DNA of 64,000 nt from G963422275 sp963422275. GTDB lineage: Bacteria > Pseudomonadota > Alphaproteobacteria > Rhodobacterales > Rhodobacteraceae. Positions 23,839-32,687 of this stretch are shown here, in pieces (position 1 is the first letter of the stretch; each line of letters opens with the position of its first letter). The stretch lies in assembly GCA_963422275.1 (NCBI GenBank), contig OY729418.1, positions 1,674,001-1,738,000 of the forward strand, written 5' to 3'. Under the pieces are notes generated by a model. It was not told the DNA's origin. It saw only the letters and a program-made list of their open reading frames with translations, and did no database searches. Both the position numbers and the translations under genes were made by a program.

Positions 23839-24284
23839 GCAAGGCGATGCAGCCGTCCGACATTCGGTGCATCCCAGCTGGCGGCGAGGGGTCCTGCATG
23901 CCATCCGGGACGCGGCGATGTCTATGCACTGAGTGCATCAGGCGGCCGAGACCGTCTTGATCGAGCCGCGCGTAGTTGATGTCCAGGCGTCCGGGCTGCT
24001 TCGCCCACCGGCACGCAGGAAACTGCCCCCGGACAGTCCCGACCAAGATGGTGGAGCAGGTCAGCCCCTAGTGCTCTGTGACTTGGTGGTGCTCGTTTTC
24101 GAACAGGAGGTTGGCGAAGAAGGCGCAGGCGTTGCCGTCGCCGTGTGGTTGCTAGCGAACCGGCATGGACAGCGATAGGCGGTTGGCTAGGTCAGCGTCG
24201 AGGTAGCGCAAGCGCCCGCCACGGTCCTCTAACCGTCCGACAGGCCGGCCGACCCCCTCTAGGAAGATATCGAGATCGATCACG
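23839..24284 (-). pseudogene. hipA: hipA-like kinase toxin, degraded
   Basis: Begins GTG at 24284, overlapping the hipB stop. The N-terminal HipA domain is visible as LDIFLEGVGRPVGRL and DADLANRLSLSMPVR, then a stop, then PHGDGNACAFFANLLFEN. Further pieces in shifted frames read LHHLGRDCPGAVSCVP, LDQDGLGRLMHSVHRHRR and QDPSPPAGMHR. The gene is then cut by the IS5-type element. Several stops and frameshifts mean no functional kinase. Confidence 0.6.
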
Positions 24285-24520
24285 GTGCCTCCACCGCCAG
24301 CCGGATTCCGAGATCTCGGGCGAGGCGCAGGACCAAATCCGACATGCGCGGACCTTTTTCCGTTCTCGATGGCGGAGACTGTTGCCGGGGAGACGCCGCT
24401 CTGCATCGCAAGCTCCGCTTGGCGGAGGCCAAGCGAGCGACGGCGGTCCCGAATGACATGGCCGAGTGCCTCCGGGGTGTCGGCAGCAATGGGAGTCATT
24501 GACAGCCTTTCAACGATCAT
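24280..24520 (-). pseudogene. hipB: hipB-like antitoxin with a frameshift
   Basis: XRE-family helix-turn-helix protein. The first frame gives ALGHVIRDRRRSLGLRQAEL, then MQSGVSPATVSAIENGK. The frame then shifts by one in a run of A near 24354, and the correct C-terminus GPRMSDLVLRLARDLGIRL continues in another frame and ends at 24280. It precedes hipA with a 5-bp overlap. The shift breaks an otherwise normal HipB of about 80 residues. Confidence 0.6.
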
Positions 24521-25280
24521 TGATTTCTTGGGTAAATCTAAGTAATTGCAACCCGCATGTCAACGATCATTGAAATTGAAAACTGTCCCCGTCGCCGTCA
24601 AGATGGAAGATCGCATTCATTTTGGTGAGCACAATCCCCGGTCCGCAGCGGCGGGACAGATGAGGTGCACTCCGTCATCCGCAGTTCGAGGAGAACTAAA
24701 TCTTCGTCGATATCCAAGTCGTCGATGTCAACGCCTATCGCTTGGCTCCACGGTCGGCCGAAGGCCCTTCCGTGTAGATGGTGCTGTACCGCTCGTCCGG
24801 GTCCAACCGCTCCCACAAGGTAAGTCCGTCCGGAGCAAACGCTCGCACTCGACGGCTCAAGCCGTAGCCTTCCGAGCATACACGTTGCCAGCCTTTGATG
24901 CTGGGCGAATGATAGGAACTTGATGGTTGGGTGAGGGCGAATTCCAGTGAAAATCCCTCTCGGCACGGACTCCGTTTGCCGTTTTGAACCGTCTTCTAAC
25001 CCGCCCCGACGGGTTGAAGCCAGCCGGAAAGTCGAAATTCCAGCCGACTGCCGACTTGCGAAAGACTCAGCCGTCTGAAGCGCGGAAGAGGCGTGGGCAA
25101 AAAAATATCGCGCAGCGGGCTCTCGCCGCATCCGCTGCGGGAAATTGAGAAGCACCGAGGATTTTCACTGTGGCGATATCTGCACAAGGCCGCCACATTC
25201 GAAGGGGCGCAAGCCCGACCTTGCACAAAAATGCGTTTACAGGCTGGCATTTCGATCATATCTCGACCAAACGAGATGCA
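24521..25280. other. Right edge of the island, no recognisable gene
   Basis: About 760 bp with only short overlapping frames. A minus-strand reading near 24660-24830 looks weakly protein-like (DIDDLDIDEDLVLLELRMTE) but is broken. The last 150 bp should hold the promoter region of the dioxygenase at 25281. No promoter motif is clear. Confidence 0.35.
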
Positions 25281-26123
25281 ATGACAATGGAATTCAAAGC
25301 AACCCAGGCGGGCATTTATCTTCATCATCTAGCCGTCGGCAGCCCCCGTCCGCCGGCTCTCGCGCAATTCTACGCGAACGTCATGGACATGACTGCAGCC
25401 AAGGCTGAGGAAGAAGAATGGCGTTGCGAGGGTCCGGGACGACGGATGATCGTGTCGCATGGCGAGGAGCGCAACCTGAAATTTGCTGGTTTCGCTTGCC
25501 GGGACGAACCGGGCCTGGCGCTTTTGCGCGCCAATTTGAAATTCAAGGGGATCCCGCAGAGCCCCTCTCCGTCTCCATATTTCGGCAAGGAGGCCTTTGC
25601 CGTAAAAGACCCTGACGGCAACTTGATATGCTTTGGGCTCGCACAACCAGAAGTGCCGAGGCCAGGCCTAAAAGGCCCGCTCCAGCACCTGACTCTCGCG
25701 TCATTTGATGTCGAGGCGTTCCAGGAGTTCTACAGCGACAAGCTCGGCTTCGAGGTGACCGACCGGGTGCTTCATGCAGATGGAGCGCTGGCGACATGCT
25801 TCGCGACATCCAACCACGAACACCACACAATTGCATGTTTCAAGTCCGACCGCCAAGGGATGGACCATCATTCATACGAGGCGGGCGAATGGAATTGCAT
25901 TCGGGACTGGTGCGATCATTTTGCCCGTCACGATGTGCAGTTGACATGGGGCCCGGGACGTCACGGTCCCGGAAACAACCTGTTCGCCTTCATTCAGGAC
26001 CCGGACGGAAACTGGATAGAGATTTCCGCCGAACTGGAGGTCGTTTGCGGAAGGCCCGCAAGGGAATGGCCGCAGGAGGAGCGAACACTGAATCTATGGG
26101 GCAACGCGATACTGCGTTCCTAA
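25281..26123 (+). CDS. VOC-family extradiol dioxygenase-like protein
   Basis: 280-aa two-domain vicinal-oxygen-chelate protein. The start at 25281 is chosen over 25170 because the fold begins at GIYLHHLAVGSPRPPAL. The second domain keeps the metal triad: His in LQHLTLAS, His in MDHHSYEAG and Glu in NWIEISAE. This is consistent with an Fe(II) or Mn(II) ring-cleavage dioxygenase; a glyoxalase-type or lyase role cannot be excluded. It is only distantly similar to the BphC-like enzyme at 2488. It starts an operon with an FAH hydrolase and a flavin monooxygenase, the expected order hydroxylate, cleave, hydrolyse. Confidence 0.82.
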   Translation: MTMEFKATQAGIYLHHLAVGSPRPPALAQFYANVMDMTAAKAEEEEWRCEGPGRRMIVSHGEERNLKFAGFACRDEPGLALLRANLKFKGIPQSPSPSPYFGKEAFAVKDPDGNLICFGLAQPEVPRPGLKGPLQHLTLASFDVEAFQEFYSDKLGFEVTDRVLHADGALATCFATSNHEHHTIACFKSDRQGMDHHSYEAGEWNCIRDWCDHFARHDVQLTWGPGRHGPGNNLFAFIQDPDGNWIEISAELEVVCGRPAREWPQEERTLNLWGNAILRS

Positions 26124-26158
26124 AACACTTTTTCATCAACGCCAAAGAGGGAATTCAG

Positions 26159-27016
26159 ATGAAACTGTTGAGTTTTTCCAGATCGGGGCAGACTGGCCTC
26201 GCGGTCGTCTCGATCGACGGGTTGATTGATCTCACCGGCAAGCTCGCATCTCATGTCCGGTCCATGAAGGCGCTTCTCGAAGCAAGCCTTCTGGATGACG
26301 CTGCCGCGTATGCGGAAGGCCGGCCCGCCGACCTTGACCTTGCCGATGTGAAATTCCTTCCAGTCATTCCGGATGCGGGAAAAATACTCTGTATCGGCTT
26401 GAACTACGCAAAGCACCAAGCTGAAACCGGGCGCCCGGACGTGGACCACCCCACAATTTTCACGCGCTTTGCCGACAGTCAGGTTGGTCATGGACAGCCC
26501 TTGGTCAAACCCGGCTTTAGCGACCGCTTCGACTATGAGGGCGAACTGGCAATCATCATGGGCACGGGCGGAAGATGGATATCTGAAAAGGACGCGCTTG
26601 GGCACATTGCGGGCTACTCTTGCTTCAACGATGGCAGCATTCGCGACTGGCAGCGGCACACGTCGCAGTTTACGCCCGGCAAGAACTTCGCGGGAAGTGG
26701 AGGCTTCGGCCCATACCTTGTAACTTCCAGCGAGATAAGGGACTACACTGCCCTGCCAATCGAAACGCGTCTGAATGGCGAAGTGATGCAGAAGGCCACC
26801 CTTGCCGATCTCATTTTCCCGATCCCGCGCCTGATCAGTTACATCTCGACATTCACCCCACTTTCCCCCGGCGACGTCATCGTCACCGGGACGCCCGGCG
26901 GCGTAGGCGACAGGCGGAATCCTCCAGTCTACATGGCTCCAGGCGACACTGTGGAAGTGGACATTGGGCCAGTCGGCACGCTGATCAATTCGGTTGTTGC
27001 CGAAACAGGGCGATGA
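26159..27016 (+). CDS. Fumarylacetoacetate hydrolase (FAH) family protein
   Basis: 285-aa FAH-fold enzyme starting at MKLLSFSRSGQTGLAVV. It contains the metal-site segments CIGLNYAKHQAETGR, DYEGELAIIMG and CFNDGSIRDWQ, and the C-terminal SPGDVIVTGTPGGVG. Members hydrolyse or decarboxylate ring-cleavage products, such as acylpyruvates and 2-oxo-hydroxy-dienoates. It lies 35 bp after the dioxygenase and 33 bp before the monooxygenase, so it likely processes the product of this cluster. Substrate unassigned. Confidence 0.88.
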   Translation: MKLLSFSRSGQTGLAVVSIDGLIDLTGKLASHVRSMKALLEASLLDDAAAYAEGRPADLDLADVKFLPVIPDAGKILCIGLNYAKHQAETGRPDVDHPTIFTRFADSQVGHGQPLVKPGFSDRFDYEGELAIIMGTGGRWISEKDALGHIAGYSCFNDGSIRDWQRHTSQFTPGKNFAGSGGFGPYLVTSSEIRDYTALPIETRLNGEVMQKATLADLIFPIPRLISYISTFTPLSPGDVIVTGTPGGVGDRRNPPVYMAPGDTVEVDIGPVGTLINSVVAETGR

Positions 27017-27049
27017 GCTCGGCGTCGACGCGCCGATTCCCCAGCGCAG

Positions 27050-28684
27050 GTGCATACTGATGTCTTGATTGTCGGTGCGGGCCCAACGGGTCTGCTGCTG
27101 GCAAACTTGCTTGGAACGATGAATGTCCCGACTGTTGTGGTGGAACGCAACAAATCGACGGTAAACGCCCCGCGCGCCGTCTCGATAGACGACGAGTCGA
27201 TGCGCTCGCTGCAGGCGGCGGGATTAGGCGGCGAGTTTCTGAAAATCGTTCAGAAGGGTTACGGCTCGATTTACAGAGATCCTTCAGGCCGGGTCTTTGC
27301 GACGGTAAAGCCGATCTCGAAAGTCTATGGATTTGAGAAGCGAAACGCGTTCCAGCAGCCAGAACTGGAGGCTTTGCTGAAGGAGAGCTTGTCCCGGTTT
27401 CCCGGCATGCGGCCTTTGTTTGAAACCGAGCTGGCCAGCTTTTCCCAGACAGATGAACGAGTTGACGCGACCTTGATCGCCAAGGGAATCAAGCACTCCG
27501 TTTCGGCCAAATACATGGTTGCGTGCGATGGCGGGCGTTCGACCGTCCGCAAGCAGCTCGGCATTCCAATGCAGGGATCGTCCTTCAAGGAACCTTGGCT
27601 GATTGTGGACCTAAACTCCACCCGGAACCGCAATTTCCATACGGAGGTATTTTGCAACCCAGAGAGACCCTGCATCACGTTGCCTGGCCCGGGAGGTGTT
27701 CGACGCTACGAGTTCAAGCTTGGCAAAGGCGAGATCAGAGAGGATGCCGAACAGGAATCATTTGCGCGCAAGCTGCTAGCCCGGTTCGGACCTGACGAGA
27801 ACGAACCGTTGCGTCGAGTCCAAGTCTACACGTTTCAAGCGAGGACGGCGGCTCAGTGGCGCCAAGGTCGCATCTATTTGGCCGGAGATGCTGCCCATCT
27901 GACCCCACCGTTTGCGGGACAGGGGCTGAACAGTGGTCTGCGCGATGCGAGCAATCTGGCGTGGAAGCTGGCCGAGGCGCTTGTCGGGAAGCCAACCGAC
28001 TCCTTTCTTGACAGCTACGAAGCCGAACGAAAGCCGCACGCTAAATCCATGATCAAGCTGGCCGAACGCATGGGCGCGGTGATGATGCCAACGTCGCGGC
28101 TGCAGGGTGCTTTGGTTCGCGCTGCCTTCCGCTGCCTTGGTTTGTTCCCTCCCGCCAGGGAGTATTTCGCGCAGATGAAATTCAAGCCCAAGCCGAAATT
28201 TGTGTCTGGATTGGTTGTGAAGGACGGAAGACCGCAAGCGCGGACAATTGTTGGAAGCCTGTTTCCGCAGCCATTGGTGGAACTTCCGGATGGCGTGATC
28301 CACCTGATCGATGATCTTCTGCCGGACCGTCCAGTCATACTGGCCTACGCCGAGCGTCCTGAAGCTTTTCTTTCAGAGTCGAAGATCGACGAATTTGCCG
28401 AACTCGGCGCATCGGTCTTCGGCTTGACTCCTGAGTGGGCCAAGGCGGTGGATGCAGGTTTTGCCACCGGACGCGATGCGAACCGCCTTCTCGCCACCAA
28501 GGAGTTTCTGACGTACTTGGATTATGCCCTGCTTCTTCGACGCGACCGCTATGTCGCAGCGGCCGCTCCGCTGTACCGCCTCGATGAACTGCGGGATGCG
28601 GTCAGATTGATAAGGAGCGCAGAAAACAGGCAGCCATCACAATGCCCTTCTGCTGCAACCCGACCTCTTGAGAAAATCTTCTAG
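27050..28684 (+). CDS. FAD-dependent aromatic monooxygenase, MhpA-like (second copy)
   Basis: 544-aa group A flavin hydroxylase with a GTG start. FAD motifs are VLIVGAGPTGLLLANLL at the N-terminus, MVACDGGRSTVRKQLG near 160, and IYLAGDAAHLTPPFAGQGLN near 275. A thioredoxin-like domain closes the protein. It belongs to the same family as the enzyme at 3496 but differs throughout, so it is a paralogue with another substrate or step and not a recent duplication. Last gene of the cluster interrupted by the island. Confidence 0.88.
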   Translation: MHTDVLIVGAGPTGLLLANLLGTMNVPTVVVERNKSTVNAPRAVSIDDESMRSLQAAGLGGEFLKIVQKGYGSIYRDPSGRVFATVKPISKVYGFEKRNAFQQPELEALLKESLSRFPGMRPLFETELASFSQTDERVDATLIAKGIKHSVSAKYMVACDGGRSTVRKQLGIPMQGSSFKEPWLIVDLNSTRNRNFHTEVFCNPERPCITLPGPGGVRRYEFKLGKGEIREDAEQESFARKLLARFGPDENEPLRRVQVYTFQARTAAQWRQGRIYLAGDAAHLTPPFAGQGLNSGLRDASNLAWKLAEALVGKPTDSFLDSYEAERKPHAKSMIKLAERMGAVMMPTSRLQGALVRAAFRCLGLFPPAREYFAQMKFKPKPKFVSGLVVKDGRPQARTIVGSLFPQPLVELPDGVIHLIDDLLPDRPVILAYAERPEAFLSESKIDEFAELGASVFGLTPEWAKAVDAGFATGRDANRLLATKEFLTYLDYALLLRRDRYVAAAAPLYRLDELRDAVRLIRSAENRQPSQCPSAATRPLEKIF

Positions 28685-29280
28685 CGGTAGATCCGAACTG
28701 ACGTTTCTTGTGCAGTTGATCCCAGAACGGCAAATGAAGCCCAAAACTGCAAAATCAAATAACCCAGAGCGTTAATGCCATCCTCGTCGAATGGAGGGTC
28801 CATCGCCTCAAAAAAATTCGTTTCGGAATGCTCCACCCGGTCATGAACATGCAAGGCGGGCAGGTCTTGGAAGTTGCCCTGCATACAACCGAGAGAGAAC
28901 TGGAAGGGTTGCTTCAAGGAAATTGTCGCCGAGAATAATGCCAAGGGCGAGGCACGCGCTTTCCGACACTGGAGTTTGACTGTAAGGCCTGCCGGGTGCA
29001 GGTCGGCAAGGGGATTCCGAACTTCGCCGCCTGGCGATTGATTGGGGCCTGTTAACACGAACGGGAGAAAGACGTTGACATGATGGGCAATCCATCGCCA
29101 TCGTGTCGCTGTGCCTAGCCCCAAGCGTTCGCTGTGCCCTTCTGCATGTCGTCGAGCACGGTTGCAAGTGACGTAGACTACCCAAACACTTCGGCAAATT
29201 GGCGCCGTTTGCCGGCTAGGCGCTCGATGCGCCCGAAGGGTGCCTGACCAGCACGTATGCAAGCGGCAGAATGAGGTTGG
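28685..29280. other. No recognisable gene
   Basis: About 600 bp after the monooxygenase. The longest minus-strand frame covers most of it (to 29262) but has no family signature I recognise and no good start. It may be a decayed gene. Confidence 0.3.
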
Positions 29281-29415
29281 GCGGTTGTTTCCGACGGTTG
29301 AAGAACTTTCGAAACGTCTTCACGCGCCATGACAAGCGCGACGTCATCTGCATCGGCTTGTCGTCTTCGCGCTCATCATCACTGCATTGCAATGGTGCTA
29401 ACAGGCTCTAGCCAA
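29281..29415 (+). mobile_element. IS5-family transposase C-terminal remnant
   Basis: The plus strand encodes CFRRLKNFRNVFTRHDKRDV, the conserved tail of IS5-group transposases just after the catalytic Glu, followed by a frameshifted hydrophobic end and a stop near 29414. The upstream transposase is gone. From 29416 to 29556 I see nothing. Confidence 0.6.
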
Positions 29416-29556
29416 GGCAGGCAACGGTTGGAGATCGTCGGCCGGGAGGGAGCTTGCATCGCAAGCGGTTCAACGGACTAGCGAGGCCGTCAGCAGCAAC
29501 GCTGCTACAGCGAAGCAGGCTCCGGAAACCGCAGTGCCGAGATGTCAAGCCAACTT

Positions 29557-30702
29557 TCACAATGAGGTCTTTTCGCTCTCGTCAACGTTTTGGTCAATCA
29601 CGCCGACAAGACGTGGATTCAGAAGACGCCAACGGCGAGATGTGCGTTCGAGGTCTCCCTGTAGGATAATGGGCATTTGTTTCTTGTGTGCATCAATGGC
29701 CGCAAGGTAATCGGTCTGCTTCAATACTGTGGCGACAGAGCAATTCTTGCCGTCGATTTGTGTTTTCAGATGGATCAAACCGCCAATTCCCACATCCTCG
29801 CGTTTTAGTTGGTGCACGAAACCAAATAACTTTGCATCGGGTTGGGGTTCCCGAGATCGTAGTGTTTGTGCTGCATTGCGAAGAATGGCAACGTCCGAAT
29901 TGGCGAAGCAAACCATGTGCTGCGGCACATTTCTCGGATGTGTCCAAGCCCAGGAGACAGTAACATCCAGTTTTGGGAAGGGCTCGATCAAATTAACAAG
30001 AGCCTCGCATAGATTAGCGCTCACTCCCTTTTCAATAGCGTCAGAAAAGGCGCTTCCGTTGCCGGCAACAGTACCCTCAGTCGCACTCCGTGCGGCATCC
30101 AAAACTTCGACCAAATGTCGAGTCATCCTCCTCTCATCCGACTCGTCATCGATTTCGTAATCCGAAAAAAGCCTGAGTTGCATCGGCACGGATATCGGTG
30201 CCGTGAGTAGCGTAACGACGAAACTTCCTTGCTCGGTCTGTCCAAGCCGGACCCGGCTCAGGAGTTCGTTCGCCTCCTTGTTGGCGCCAGCTCTATACAC
30301 CATCTGCGGTTCACGAAGCGAGCAAGCAGCGGCAAGAAGCAGGTCGCGAGACCCCTGAACGATCTGGACGCGGTCATTCAGTGACATGCTGCCATCATTG
30401 CTTTCTGCTACCTTGACCCGAATAGTATCGCGGTCGGCGATTACGAGATCACGGTAGAGTGAAAGTTCGTCTCGCTCTGCGTCGGCGGCGAAGATTTCGA
30501 TCAGCCGAGCGACTACGTTCGCATAATCGCCCAGCCGCTGCGTCCGAGGCAGAATGACCTCAGGTCGCTCTTGTGCAGCATAAACGTCAGAATGTTCGCC
30601 GTAGCTCTCGGTTTTGGTCCAGCCAGCAGCACGGGCCCAAGCCGACAACGCTGCAGGGGAGACTGCCAATAGTGCGTCGCGGTCCCGGATTTCTGCTCTC
30701 AT
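29557..30702 (-). CDS. Uncharacterised 381-aa protein, partner of DUF4365 gene
   Basis: Intact frame with an ATG at 30702 that overlaps the stop of a broken DUF4365 gene (ATGA), so the two were one translational unit. The N-terminus MRAEIRDRDALLAVSPAAL is followed by a small helix-rich DNA-binding-like region (SAWARAAGWTKTESYG), then RLGDYANVVARLIEIFAAD and a long mixed alpha/beta body. There are no membrane segments and no catalytic motif that I recognise. The position among mobile remnants and next to a DUF4365 gene hints at a defence or stress function. This is inference only. Confidence 0.7.
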   Translation of the reverse strand: MRAEIRDRDALLAVSPAALSAWARAAGWTKTESYGEHSDVYAAQERPEVILPRTQRLGDYANVVARLIEIFAADAERDELSLYRDLVIADRDTIRVKVAESNDGSMSLNDRVQIVQGSRDLLLAAACSLREPQMVYRAGANKEANELLSRVRLGQTEQGSFVVTLLTAPISVPMQLRLFSDYEIDDESDERRMTRHLVEVLDAARSATEGTVAGNGSAFSDAIEKGVSANLCEALVNLIEPFPKLDVTVSWAWTHPRNVPQHMVCFANSDVAILRNAAQTLRSREPQPDAKLFGFVHQLKREDVGIGGLIHLKTQIDGKNCSVATVLKQTDYLAAIDAHKKQMPIILQGDLERTSRRWRLLNPRLVGVIDQNVDESEKTSL

Positions 30703-31095
30703 CCAACTTTTCCTTCCCGTGATTGTTTCATCAGGACATGCAAGCTCTGGACGTTCAACAAGCTATCTGCAGGTACTTCGATTGTGGTAGTGAACTTATT
30801 GTCGATTTTCGGACCACCCTTCAGGTTAATCCAGAACGCATGGCATTTAACATAAGTTCTTCGGCCTGATCGTCATCCAACCCTCCTCATCTTCCGGCAA
30901 TGCCAGCAAGATCAGCAAACGTGGCGTCTGGGTCTCATCTCGCGGCAGGTCATAGTTGCGGCGGTTTAGTGGATATCTGAAAGATCCCTTTTTACTAACA
31001 CAGAGTTTGGTCGTCGCCTTCAGTTGCAGATCAAGTGCCGGGCGCATTTCTCCACCCGATTGTATGACAATGCGAGCCTGAGCGCTTTCAATTGC
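30699..31095 (-). pseudogene. DUF4365 gene, 5'-truncated and twice frameshifted
   Basis: Minus-strand pieces form a DUF4365 domain: PALDLQLKATTKL, then PLNRRNYDLPRDETQTPRLL and ILLALPEDEEGW; then after a one-base shift DDDQAEELML; then after another CHAFWINLKGGPKIDNK and PADSLLNVQSLHVLM to a stop at 30699. The N-terminus is lost at a junction with an IS5 remnant near 31096. DUF4365 has a restriction-nuclease-like fold and is often found in defence loci. The gene is inactive here as sequenced. Confidence 0.7.
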
Positions 31096-31099
31096 CTAG

Positions 31100-31339
31100 A
31101 CGCGTGGCAAGCCCCTCTTTTCCCGCCCTCCGCATGCTGGCGGGCGTGCATGATCGAGCTGTCGACGAGCGCCCGGCGGTTGCCGACCCGCGGCACTCCG
31201 CGCGGCCTGTTCGGCAACGGCGGCTGGACCGCGACCCATTCCCGACCGGTCAAGTCGCGGCGAAACATCGTCAGCGCCTCCAAGGCTTGAACGCAACAAC
31301 CCTGTCTGCACCATGTCTCGCACCTTATAGGTACACAAT
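31100..31339 (-). mobile_element. IS5-family remnant with one intact end
   Basis: The end ATTGTGTACCTATAAGGTGC at the 31339 side matches the terminus of the element at 23834 and is flanked by CTAG. The minus strand encodes the start MFRRDLTGREWVAVQPPLP and then, after a deletion, RRALVDSSIMHARQHAEGGK. The other end lacks a terminal repeat, so the right boundary near 31096 is uncertain. It truncates the DUF4365 gene. From 31344 to 31867 I recognise no gene. Confidence 0.6.
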
Positions 31340-31867
31340 CTAGTTTGGCATGGTCCGCACCGTCGTCAAGCTGCCGCCCAACGCCGAAAGGGAAAATTGA
31401 AAAGCGGCATGCCCTAGAGATTACGATCGTGAGCTTGACACACGTTGAAATTCGCCGAGAATCGCCCGAAACCGCAAGCTTATTCCTCAACACGATTCTC
31501 GGCCATAATTCTGCCTCAGCGCCGCAAGCACAGCGCGAGCTTGGTTCATGGCACCGAGCCGGGTAGGCGGACACAAGGTGCAACGGATTGCACGACGCAA
31601 CGTCCTCGAACGAATGCTGCAGTGCCTTGCCGTCAATCTCGATGACGCCATCGCCGGGGCACTCGGCTCAGTTTTAAGCCAGCCGGGTCGGTGCCAACTG
31701 AAGACCGTACGAATCGATTGCAGCGAACGGGTCGGAGATCGCGTAACGGCTCGGGATTCCGAGCTTGAGCTTCATGAAACGCGCGGAAACAGCTCCTTGC
31801 GCTTCCCCATCTTTGCATGCCGGTGCATCCCTTGCCGCCGGAAACGATGCAAGAAATTGCAATCGCC

Positions 31868-32600
31868 GTCATTTCTTACCGGTCATGGTGCGTGGCGTTG
31901 CCGCATCTGGGGCCCAGCTTCTGTGTTGTTTCTTGCAGGCACCTTGCATCGTCGGTTGCAGTGCCGTGCGAAGCTGGCGAAATGGCGCTCGGCATGATCG
32001 GGGCCGAGCTTGCGACAGGTCCCGGCGATCGCACTTTTGATGTTGCCGAGCGCGGTGTTGACTCATTTGAACGGCGCCCTGCGGACGGCCTTGCGTCCGG
32101 AGCCAGTGCGGATCGCCCGGTGGCTGTCGGCAACCTCGTCGGGCACGCTCCAGCAGCCGAGACCGCCGGCGATGACTTCCGTCCCAGGGGTCAGCCAGCG
32201 CCGGGCGCGATCTCGCGCTTGCGGAAGCCCTTGACCGGGGCCAGCCTGACCTTGCGCGAGCGTCCATCGGGGTGGGTCGGGACCGCCGCCACGAACGGCG
32301 TCTTGCCGTGTGCGCCCCGGCCCGCTTGTTGCCCGAGGCGGCGGCTGAGCTCCACAGACGAGATGCCGTTGTTCACCGCCACGATCAGATGGATGGCTGC
32401 GACCCAGATCGTCAGCGGCAGCTTGGCCGAATGAAAGATGGTTCCCACTGTCAGCGAAGTCTACGTCTTGCAGCGGTTGCACTGACAGACCGGCCGACGC
32501 GCCGGAAAGCAATTGCTCTGCTCCGCTCATTTCCAGACAGCGCCGGAGCGATCGCCTTTGAAATTTTCTTGTGACTGGAGTCCCCAGATGCACCGGACAT
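31868..32600 (-). mobile_element. IS1595-family transposase remnant
   Basis: Minus-strand pieces in changing frames give TSLTVGTIFHSAKLPLTIW and GISSVELSRRLG. They continue with APVKGFRKREIARAWL, TPGTEVIAGGLGCW, KWVNTALGNIKSAI and KLGPDHAERHFASF, which are successive parts of an IS1595-group DDE transposase. It is interrupted by stops and frameshifts. The subgroup seems different from the element at 22341. No clear terminal repeats found. Confidence 0.65.
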
Positions 32601-32687
32601 CTTGCCAAGCTTGTTGCAATTCAGATGGCTTGATAGTGAGATGCACCCAAGTGGGCGTATGCAAGAAAACTGAATTGGTCTGTAGGT

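Noticed and set aside
28681..29262. Minus-strand frame of 193 codons after the second MhpA-like gene
   Set aside because: No ribosome site, no recognisable motif and mixed composition; it may be a decayed gene, but I cannot support a CDS.
31096..31343. CTAG on both sides of the IS5 remnant as a target duplication
   Set aside because: Only the 31339 end has the terminal repeat. The sequence at 31100 does not resemble an IS end and the transposase-like reading seems to run past it, so the second CTAG may be coincidence.
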